Shown here: positions 1 through 5,371 of the stretch, in pieces | How the letters are laid out: the number at the start of each line of letters is the position of its first letter | Numbering within the stretch: position 1 is the stretch's first letter | Source: CAYLPJ01 sp964385465 | Lineage (GTDB): Bacteria; Planctomycetota; Phycisphaerae; SM23-33 | Length of the DNA stretch: 8,707 nt | Reading direction: 5' to 3' | Assembly: GCA_964385465.1 (NCBI GenBank) | Contig: CAYLPJ010000110.1 | Location: 1-8,707, forward strand | Notes under the pieces: generated by a model | Databases searched by the model: none | What the model was told of the DNA's origin: nothing | Seen by the model: the letters and a program-made list of their open reading frames with translations, nothing else | Position numbers and translations under genes: made by a program

Positions 1-1
1 C

Positions 2-91
2 GCGAGGATGGATCGGCGATCACGGATGGTCGCCGACAAGCAATCGCTGGCACTGGTGAAAGAGGCCCTCGAGGCCCGGAAAGGTCTTTGA
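2..91 (+). CDS. C-terminal fragment of an unknown upstream gene
   Basis: An open frame enters from the left edge and stops at TGA 89-91. The last residues read VADKQSLALVKEALEARKGL, a helical, charged C-terminus. The stop lies three bases before the ATG of the next gene, as expected for tightly packed phage genes. An ATG at 8-10 could in principle start a 27-residue peptide, but a longer gene running in from the left is more likely. No family can be named from about 29 residues. The overlapping frame 1 is also open to the left edge, so the assignment rests mainly on spacing and on the more protein-like composition of this frame. Confidence 0.5.
   Translation, partial: ARMDRRSRMVADKQSLALVKEALEARKGL
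78..84 (+). promoter_or_regulatory. Ribosome binding site deciding the holin-like start
   Basis: GGAAAGG lies nine bases before ATG 94. That spacing favours ATG 94 over the TTG at 88, which is only three bases from the site, and is better than the 15 bases to the in-frame ATG at 100. Confidence 0.5.
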
Positions 92-93
92 CA

Positions 94-477
94 ATGAACA
101 TGGACGGCAACGCGATCCTCAACGGAGTCTGGACGTTCCTCAATTCCGGCATCGGCTTCGCCCTGATCTGGGCGGCGATGGTGGGCTTCTTCATCTTCCT
201 GGCCAGCCGGTTCAACCCGCTGCAGGAGAAGTGGAAGCAGTACGAAGGCAGCATCATCACCGGCATCAGACTGGCCGAGAAGCAGATCCCCGACGACACG
301 CCGAATAGCGGCCTGGCCAAGCTGGACGCGGCCCTGCGGTTCGTCTTGAAGGCATACGCCGAGGCCAACAACGGCAAGCGGCCCTCCGATGCCCTGGTCG
401 AGCAGATCAAACAGGGCATTCAGATCAAGCACTCGGACCTCGACCGCTTCGGCGGCCTGAGCAAGTCGAGCACGTGA
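94..477 (+). CDS. Holin-like small membrane protein
   Basis: This is a 127-residue protein with one strong hydrophobic segment near the N-terminus (about residues 18-38, through IGFALIWAAMVGFFIFLA). A soluble helical tail follows, reading YEGSIITGIRLAEKQIPD and then a KLDAALRFVLKAY helix. A short N-terminal lead, a single membrane segment and a charged helical C-terminus resemble phage holins of the LLH superfamily (Holin_LLH). In such proteins the tail commonly carries a 'whole-helix plus K/A-rich' pattern like this one. Holins form lesions in the inner membrane and time lysis. The call is supported by the next genes, a small membrane peptide and a lipoprotein. The stop overlaps the next start (ATGA at 477-480), implying coupled translation. 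The alternative is a generic phage membrane protein without lysis function. The start was chosen from the ribosome site GGAAAGG. Confidence 0.5.
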   Translation: MNMDGNAILNGVWTFLNSGIGFALIWAAMVGFFIFLASRFNPLQEKWKQYEGSIITGIRLAEKQIPDDTPNSGLAKLDAALRFVLKAYAEANNGKRPSDALVEQIKQGIQIKHSDLDRFGGLSKSST

Positions 478-632
478 TGAAGTGGCTGGTCGCCATCCTG
501 ACCGCATTCTTCCAGGCCCTCCTGCCGTGGGTCGCGAGCAAATCGCGGCCCACGGCGGAGGACGCCGACCCGGATCGGGAAACGCGCGACAAGCTGCGCG
601 ACCGGATTCGCAAGCACTGGAGCAAGCCATGA
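477..632 (+). CDS. 51-residue membrane-anchored phage peptide
   Basis: The ATG overlaps the previous stop and the TGA overlaps the next start, so it is locked into a coupled cassette. Residues 3-19 (WLVAILTAFFQALLPWV) form a hydrophobic anchor or uncleaved signal. Residues 20-51 are highly charged and helical, ending DKLRDRIRKHWSKP. No family is recognised. By size, topology and position beside a holin-like protein and a lipoprotein it could be an inner-membrane lysis accessory. As an i-spanin it would be unusually short and lacks a long coiled coil. The gene is real by its exact overlaps and ordinary codon use; its function is unknown. Confidence 0.6.
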   Translation: MKWLVAILTAFFQALLPWVASKSRPTAEDADPDRETRDKLRDRIRKHWSKP

Positions 633-820
633 GAACCGCCAAGCTCGAAATCTACCGCGACGCCAAGCGCGAGTGGCGATGGCGACTGCGGGCGTCGAAC
701 GGCCGCATCGTCGCCGACAGCGGCGAAGGCTACCGCCGCCGCGCGTCGGTCCATCGCGCCATCGAATGTGTGCGGGTACTACTGACCGGCGACGTGCCGG
801 TCGTGGAGGTGGAACCATGA
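629..820 (+). CDS. DUF1508 (YegP-like) domain protein
   Basis: This 63-residue protein is almost entirely one DUF1508 domain. It opens with LEIYRDAKREWRWRLRASNG, followed by RIVADSGEGYRRRA, and ends with a short beta-like VVEVEP tail. The IYxDxxxxWRWRLxAxNGxIxAxSGEGY pattern is the family hallmark. The fold is a small beta sheet with a helix and has no catalytic residues. Family members such as E. coli YegP usually carry two tandem copies; this one has a single copy. Its biochemical role is not established. The ATG overlaps the preceding stop and the TGA overlaps the lipoprotein start, so all three are probably co-translated. A DUF1508 protein inside a late phage cassette suggests an accessory or host-interaction role, which is inference only. 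Confidence 0.8.
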   Translation: MRTAKLEIYRDAKREWRWRLRASNGRIVADSGEGYRRRASVHRAIECVRVLLTGDVPVVEVEP

Positions 821-1047
821 TCCGCAAATTGATCCCGTTCCTGATTCCAATTCTGCTGCTGACCGGCTGCGGCAGCGGCTCGCTGTTCACGCGGACGATC
901 TACGTCCCGCACGGCACGCCCGTGCGCCTGCGGGAGACCGTCGAGGACGTGAAGGTCTGGGTCAAGGACGCCGACGGCCAACCGGTCGCGGGCAAGATGG
1001 ACCTGCCCGAAGGCTGGTACTCCCTTCCGATGCCGGAGGACGAATAG
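817..1047 (+). CDS. Small phage lipoprotein, possible outer-membrane spanin-like
   Basis: This 76-residue protein has a textbook lipoprotein signal: MIRK, a hydrophobic core (residues 5-15), then lipobox L15-T16-G17-C18. The mature part begins CGSGSLFTRTIYVPHGTPVR and continues with a beta-rich stretch (VKVWVKDADGQPVAGKMDLP) and EGWYSLP. A 'YVP.GTPVRL...VWV.DADG...GWY.LP' layout recurs in small phage lipoproteins in lysis regions, so a role at the outer membrane is plausible. It may be a unimolecular or outer-membrane spanin subunit, but no clear inner-membrane partner is seen. The ribosome site GGAGGTGG at 805-812 and the ATGA overlap with the previous gene fix the start. The lipobox requires export and lipidation, so the mature protein is membrane-anchored. 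Confidence 0.7.
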   Translation: MIRKLIPFLIPILLLTGCGSGSLFTRTIYVPHGTPVRLRETVEDVKVWVKDADGQPVAGKMDLPEGWYSLPMPEDE

Positions 1048-1054
1048 CACCGTC

Positions 1055-1828
1055 ATGGTCTGCGCGGCCGCCAACAACATCGTCAGCTTCTCCGGAGGCA
1101 AGGATTCGACCGCGATGCTCCACATGATGCTCGAGCGCGGCGAGCGGATCGCGGAAGTCGTGTTCTTCGACACCGGCTGGGAGTTCCCCGAGATGCTCGA
1201 GCACATCGAGCGCGTCGAGGCGAACACCGGCATCAAGATCACGCGCCTGCGACCGGACAAGCCGTTCGCCTACTGGATGTTCGAGCGGCCCATCGTGGCC
1301 CGCAAGGGTAGCAGCAAGGGATGCGTCCACCGGATCGGCAACGGCTGGCCTTCGCCCTCGCGACGCTGGTGCACGCGCATCAAGGTGGATGCCATCAACA
1401 AGCACCTTGCGCGGTGGCCCAATCCGGTCTCGTGCGTGGGAATCGCGGTCGATGAAGTGCATCGCACGCAGACCAAGGCACAGCGGAGCGCCAGGTACCC
1501 CAAGCGGTATCCGCTGATCGAGTACGACGTCGACGAGGCCGAGGCCCTGCGGTACTGCCTCCGTCTCGGCTATGACTGGGGCGGCCTGTACGAGGTCTTC
1601 TCGCGCGTGTCGTGCTTCTGCTGCCCGCTTCAGCGGATCGGCGAGCTTCGCAGGCTGCGCCGCCATCGTCCCGCGCAGTGGCGGGCCATGCTGAAGATGG
1701 ACCGCATGGCCCCCGAGCACAACCGGGGCTTCCGCAATTACGACACGGTTCGCGATCTGGAGCGGCGATTCCAGCAGGAAGAGGACCTTGCAAGGCGGTT
1801 GCGCCGCACCGCTGCGGAGATGAACTGA
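1055..1828 (+). CDS. PP-loop ATP pyrophosphatase, PAPS-reductase family
   Basis: This 257-residue protein has the family core. The PP-loop SFSGGKDST at residues 11-19 binds ATP for adenylation. It is followed by FFDTGWEFPE at 37-46 and RRWCT at 103-107, with a lysine at 110. Cysteines lie at 3, 90, 106, 127 and 168, with a C-F-C-C-P cluster at 187-191 that could hold an iron-sulfur cluster. The ECGLH-type C-terminal motif of true PAPS/APS reductases is absent. A reductase of the cysteine pathway is therefore less likely than a thiolation, nucleotide or nucleic-acid modification enzyme of the wider superfamily, which includes DndC and tRNA-thiolating enzymes. The C-terminal third is arginine-rich and helical, which fits nucleic-acid contact. 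Its stop overlaps the tape measure start (TGATG at 1826-1830). The nearest upstream GGAGGA is at 1035-1040, 14 bases away, so translation may be modest. The substrate cannot be told from sequence. Confidence 0.85.
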   Translation: MVCAAANNIVSFSGGKDSTAMLHMMLERGERIAEVVFFDTGWEFPEMLEHIERVEANTGIKITRLRPDKPFAYWMFERPIVARKGSSKGCVHRIGNGWPSPSRRWCTRIKVDAINKHLARWPNPVSCVGIAVDEVHRTQTKAQRSARYPKRYPLIEYDVDEAEALRYCLRLGYDWGGLYEVFSRVSCFCCPLQRIGELRRLRRHRPAQWRAMLKMDRMAPEHNRGFRNYDTVRDLERRFQQEEDLARRLRRTAAEMN

Positions 1829-3849
1829 TGGCAGGCACCCAGGGCATCCGAGCCGGCCGGGCATTCGTCGAGCTGTTCGCCGACGACAGCAAGCTCGTGC
1901 GCGGCCTGCGCCGGGCCGAGAAGCGGCTGAAGGCCTTCGGCGACCGCATCCGCAACCTGGGCCTGAAGATCGCGGGCCTGGGCGCGGCCATGCTCGCGCC
2001 GATGCTGGGGGCGGCCAAGGCGTTCGGCTCGATGGGCGACCAGGTCGCCAAGATGGCCAAGCGGACGGGCTTCGGCGTCGAGGCGCTCAGCGAACTGACC
2101 TTCGTCGCCAGCCAGACGGGCACGTCCCTGGAGGCCATGGAAACCGGCTTCCGCCGGATGCAGCGGAGCATCTACGACGCCGGGCGCGGGCTGAGCACAC
2201 AGACCGACGCGTTGGCCGACCTCGGCCTGGAATACAAGGACCTCGCCGGGCTGGCCCCCGAAGACCAATTCAAGCTGCTCGCCGAGGCGATCAGCCGCAT
2301 CGAAGACCCCACCCGCAAGGCGGCGCTGGCCCAGGCCCTGTTCGGGCGCGCGGGCACGCAACTGCTGCCCATGATGGCCAGCGGCGCAAAGGGCATCGAG
2401 ATCCTCCAGGCCGAAGCGAGAAGGTTGGGCCTGACCATGTCCGGCGAGGACGCCAAGGTGGCCGAGGAGTTCACCGACGCACTCGACGCCCTGTGGAAGG
2501 TCGTCAAGATGGGCGTGTTCAATGTCGGCGCGGCCCTCGCGCCGGTGCTCCAGCAGGTCGCCGAGACCTTCACGTCGCTGGCCATGAAGGTCAGCGCCTG
2601 GGTCAAAGCCAACCAGGAACTGATTGTCACCGCCTTGAGGGTCATCGCCATCGTGATCGCCGTCGGCATCGCGTTGGCGGCGTTGGGCACGGTCATCTCG
2701 GGCCTGGGCACGATGCTGGGCGTGCTGATCACCGTCATCACCACGGTCGGGGCCGTGCTGAAGGTGCTCGCGGCCGTGATCGCCTTCCTCGTCTCGCCCA
2801 TCGGCATGGTGATTGCCGCGCTGGGAGCGCTGGGCGCGTACCTGGTCTACACGACCGGCGCGGGCGGCAAGGCCCTGGCTTACCTGGGCGAGAAGTTCAA
2901 CACCCTCAAGGAGGACGCCCTGACGGCCTACCAGGGCATCGCCGACGCGCTGGCCGCCGGGGACATCGGCCTGGCGGTCAAGATTCTGTGGCTGACGATC
3001 AAGATGGAATGGACGCGCGGCGTGAACTTCCTCGAAAAGGCGTGGCTCAACTTCCGCAACTTCTTCATCCGTGTAGGCTACGACGCCTGGCACGGACTGC
3101 TGGCCATCGTCGAGGTGGTCTGGCACGCCCTGGAGGTCGGCTGGATCGAGACGACCGCGTTCTTCTCCAAGGCCTGGACGAACTTCACCAGCTTCTTCGC
3201 CAAGACCTGGGAGCGGATCAAGTCCGGCGCGAAGAAGGCGTGGAACTGGATCAAGTCGCTCTTCGACGATTCGGTCGATCTGGAGGCCGAGAACAAGCTC
3301 GTCGAGGAGCAGAAGCAGGCCGCGATCAACCGGATCGAGAGCGAGCAGCAGCGCCGCATCGCTCAGCGCGAGGCCGAGCGTGAAGCGGAGCGCCGCCAGG
3401 CGTCGGCTGTCCACGAGGCGACGCTCGGCGAGATCAGCCGGGAGAACCTCGAGAAACACCGCCAGCTCGACACCGAGTACGCCGACCGCATGGCCGAGAA
3501 CGAGCAGGACCTGGCCAAGGCGCGGCAGGAATGGCGCGAGGCCATCGACGCCGCGCGGCAGAAGCGCGAGGCGAAGGAGGCCGAGGAAAGCCCGGACAAG
3601 CTGGAAGGCCCCGACGCCATTATCGACAAGGCCCAGCGGGCGCTCGACGGACTGGGCGACATCGGCGGATTGATCGGCGAGCAGGCGGCCAAGATCGGCG
3701 TCCGGGGCACGTTCAACGCCGCCGCCGGGCTGTCGGGCTTCGGGGCGGGGTCGGCCATGGAACGGACGGCCGCCGCCACGGAACAGGTGGCCAAGAACAC
3801 ACGCGACATGAAACGCCTGCTGGAAGACGCGGGCGACGAGTTCCAGTAG
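1828..3849 (+). CDS. Phage tail tape measure protein
   Basis: This 673-residue protein sets tail length and is packed inside the tail tube. Residues 21-60 are a basic helix and an Ala/Gly-rich stretch. Residues 70-205 are the conserved tape measure region, including LAEAISRIEDPTRKAALAQA and the typical ALFGRAGTQLLPMM. Residues 266-341 are a long hydrophobic block, consistent with the membrane-interacting part released into the host. Residues 388-474 carry tryptophans at 11-residue spacing, and 483-590 are a charged coiled coil. The C-terminus has GTFNAAAGLSGFGAGSAMER and TEQVAKNT. The length is short to medium for the family; the usual rule of about 0.15 nm per residue would suggest a tail near 100 nm. 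ATG 1828 shares its A with the previous stop, and GCGGAGA at 1814-1820 is a fair ribosome site. The open frame extends further left to 1612, but that part lies inside the PP-loop gene and is rejected. Confidence 0.93.
   Translation: MAGTQGIRAGRAFVELFADDSKLVRGLRRAEKRLKAFGDRIRNLGLKIAGLGAAMLAPMLGAAKAFGSMGDQVAKMAKRTGFGVEALSELTFVASQTGTSLEAMETGFRRMQRSIYDAGRGLSTQTDALADLGLEYKDLAGLAPEDQFKLLAEAISRIEDPTRKAALAQALFGRAGTQLLPMMASGAKGIEILQAEARRLGLTMSGEDAKVAEEFTDALDALWKVVKMGVFNVGAALAPVLQQVAETFTSLAMKVSAWVKANQELIVTALRVIAIVIAVGIALAALGTVISGLGTMLGVLITVITTVGAVLKVLAAVIAFLVSPIGMVIAALGALGAYLVYTTGAGGKALAYLGEKFNTLKEDALTAYQGIADALAAGDIGLAVKILWLTIKMEWTRGVNFLEKAWLNFRNFFIRVGYDAWHGLLAIVEVVWHALEVGWIETTAFFSKAWTNFTSFFAKTWERIKSGAKKAWNWIKSLFDDSVDLEAENKLVEEQKQAAINRIESEQQRRIAQREAEREAERRQASAVHEATLGEISRENLEKHRQLDTEYADRMAENEQDLAKARQEWREAIDAARQKREAKEAEESPDKLEGPDAIIDKAQRALDGLGDIGGLIGEQAAKIGVRGTFNAAAGLSGFGAGSAMERTAAATEQVAKNTRDMKRLLEDAGDEFQ
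2989..3249 (+). repeat. 11-residue tryptophan repeat inside tape measure protein
   Basis: Protein-level repeat. Tryptophans fall at residues 395 and 406, 421 and 432, then 439, 450, 461 and 472, each step being exactly 11; W388 and W474 flank them. Phenylalanines fill intermediate positions (FF at 412-413, 445-446 and 456-457). Eleven-residue patterns with fixed Trp and Phe are described for tape measure proteins and suit the helical register of the tail lumen. Confidence 0.75.
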
Positions 3850-3858
3850 GAGGAGAGG
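3848..3858 (+). promoter_or_regulatory. Strong ribosome binding site
   Basis: AGGAGGAGAGG overlaps the tape measure stop codon and ends five bases before ATG 3864. It is the strongest ribosome site in the window. It fixes the start and suggests the 277-residue protein is made in higher amounts than the coupled genes upstream. Confidence 0.7.
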
Positions 3859-3863
3859 CACGG

Positions 3864-4697
3864 ATGCCCATCACCGTCGAGGAAAGATACCTCAGCCGGC
3901 CGACGAAGGACTCCGGCCAGGGCGACGCGGACCAGGAGCTGCTGTCCGTCGAGCGGCAGTTCCTTGTCACGGGCACTGACGACGAACTTCTCGCGGCGCA
4001 GGCCGTTCGCCAGCAGACTCCGACCACACACAACGACCTGGAGCGCGGCGAGATCAGCCTGGAGCCGGCCGGGCCGCAGCACTGGGAGGCGACGGTCCAG
4101 TACCGCCCGGACGAGGAACTGGAAGAGGGCGAGTCCAGCTACAGCTTCGACACCGGCGGCGGCTCGCAGCACATCACGCAGGCCAAGGCCCACGTCGCCA
4201 GCTTCGCGCCGCCGGACAAGACGGCCGCCGACTACAAGGGCGCGATCGGTGTGACTCTCGACGGCATCGAGGGCGTTGACGTCACCGTGCCCGTCTATCG
4301 GTTCAGCCAGACGAGCATCGTCGCCGACGAGCGGGTGACCAACGAGTACAAGGGCAAGCTGTTCCGCCTGACCGGCAAGACGAACGACGATGCCTGGGGC
4401 GGCTTCGCCGAGGGCGAGGTGCTCTTCCTGGGCGCGTCCGGGTCCAAGCGCGGCCGGGGCGACTGGGAGATCACCTTCAGCTTCGCGGCCAGCCCGAACG
4501 CCACGGACCTGACCGTTGGCGACATCTCCGACATTGACAAGAAGGGCTGGGAGTACCTCTGGGTCGAGTACGCCGAGTCGGTGGACGAGTCGGCCAACCC
4601 CAAGCGGCTCGTCAAGCGGCCCGTGGCCGTACACGTCGAACGGGTGTACGACGCGGGCGACTTCGCCGACCTCGAACCGCCCGAGGCACCGGAGTAG
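3864..4697 (+). CDS. Uncharacterised tail-tip protein, 277 residues
   Basis: It lies directly after the tape measure, where siphophages encode distal tail or baseplate proteins. It has no signal peptide or membrane segment. The sequence is acidic and beta-rich. The N-terminal third contains VERQFLVTGTDDELLAAQAV and a DPxE-type linker (RPDEELEEGESSYSFDTGGG). The middle (about 100-185) alternates short strands, such as GAIGVTLDGIEGVDVTVPVY. Residues 190-250 end in GRGDWEITFSFAASPN and GWEYLWVEYAES, followed by an acidic proline-rich tail. I recognise no Pfam family. The self-contained GDWEITFSF-like strand pattern is compatible with a tail-tube or baseplate beta-barrel. Function is inferred from position only. 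The stop is followed after three bases by the next gene, so the two are probably translated together and may form one complex. Confidence 0.6.
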   Translation: MPITVEERYLSRPTKDSGQGDADQELLSVERQFLVTGTDDELLAAQAVRQQTPTTHNDLERGEISLEPAGPQHWEATVQYRPDEELEEGESSYSFDTGGGSQHITQAKAHVASFAPPDKTAADYKGAIGVTLDGIEGVDVTVPVYRFSQTSIVADERVTNEYKGKLFRLTGKTNDDAWGGFAEGEVLFLGASGSKRGRGDWEITFSFAASPNATDLTVGDISDIDKKGWEYLWVEYAESVDESANPKRLVKRPVAVHVERVYDAGDFADLEPPEAPE

Positions 4698-4700
4698 GCC

Positions 4701-5357
4701 ATGGCCAACTGTCAAAAAGTCCCGAAGGTCAAACGCGGGCAGAAGTTCAGCTTCCGGGCGGAACACTGGAACGCCTTCGCCGACGCCGCGAACGCCCACC
4801 TGGCCCAACAGTTCGGCCGGCTTGGCGGCGAACTGCGCTTCCCGGCCAGCGCCATCACCGTGCCGGTCAAGAACGCCGGCTTTGCCGACCTGGACCGGTT
4901 CGCGGTCCTGGGCATCGAGGACGTGCTGTTCGATCCCACCGACGACGAGGACGCCTTCCTTCGCGAGCCGTTCGCCTTCGAGGGCCGCACACCCGACGAG
5001 GAAAAGCACGCCGGGCAGTTCGTCATCCTCGCCGAGCCTGTCGCCGGCCAGAAGATCGGCCGGGCATACATCCAGGGCCTCACGCCCGTGAAGGTCGAGG
5101 TCACCGACGAGGCCCACACCTATGCCGACGTGCTCGACGGCAACCCCGCGAAGCTCGCCAGCCGCCAGCACGGCGCGGCTCGGGTCCTCTGGAAGCAGCC
5201 CGGCGTCGGTGAGCGATGGGCAGTCGTCTTGCTCGGCGTCGCGCCCTGGCGACCGGCCGACCCGGCCGAATACGAGGTGCTTCAGGCACAGGGCACGGGC
5301 GAGGGCGTCGAAGAGGTCTGGGACTTCGTGCGGATGCACGGCAACCCGCCGTCGTAG
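4701..5357 (+). CDS. Uncharacterised small structural protein, 218 residues
   Basis: The N-terminus (KRGQKFSFRAEHWNAFADAA) has the 'W-N-x-F/I-x-x-A' helix seen at the start of several phage structural proteins. The rest is beta-rich: FADLDRFAVLGIEDVLFD, then GQFVILAEPVAGQKIGRAYI, then PVKVEVTDEAHTYADVLDG, then RVLWKQPGVGERWAVVLLG. The pattern of 'value may be updated' strands, with a V-x-V-x-D-x-x-H stretch and a terminal WAVVLLG strand, reminds me of hypothetical proteins in planctomycete prophages; this is recollection, not a search. No catalytic motif is visible. A GGAG at 4691-4694, six bases before the ATG, marks the start. A minor tail or decoration role beside the preceding 277-residue protein is plausible. 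Confidence 0.65.
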   Translation: MANCQKVPKVKRGQKFSFRAEHWNAFADAANAHLAQQFGRLGGELRFPASAITVPVKNAGFADLDRFAVLGIEDVLFDPTDDEDAFLREPFAFEGRTPDEEKHAGQFVILAEPVAGQKIGRAYIQGLTPVKVEVTDEAHTYADVLDGNPAKLASRQHGAARVLWKQPGVGERWAVVLLGVAPWRPADPAEYEVLQAQGTGEGVEEVWDFVRMHGNPPS

Positions 5358-5371
5358 GGAGGGCTTGGACG

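Noticed and set aside
1612..1827. N-terminal extension of the tape measure frame by 72 residues
   Set aside because: It lies wholly inside the PP-loop gene in another frame and has no ribosome site. ATG 1828 has stop-start overlap and the conserved tape measure beginning.
1738..3861. 707-residue leftward open frame opposite the tape measure gene
   Set aside because: It is antisense to a clear tape measure gene, and its sequence is rich in Gly, Asp, His and Arg with no domain. It is typical of GC-rich codon mirror images.
3363..5339. 658-residue leftward open frame
   Set aside because: It lies opposite three coherent rightward genes with ribosome sites and tight spacing. Its composition is shadow-like and no motif is seen.
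5216..5371. Upstream extension of the repeat protein to 5216
   Set aside because: It overlaps the end of the 218-residue gene and reads as basic, low-quality sequence. ATG 5372 has GAGGG upstream.
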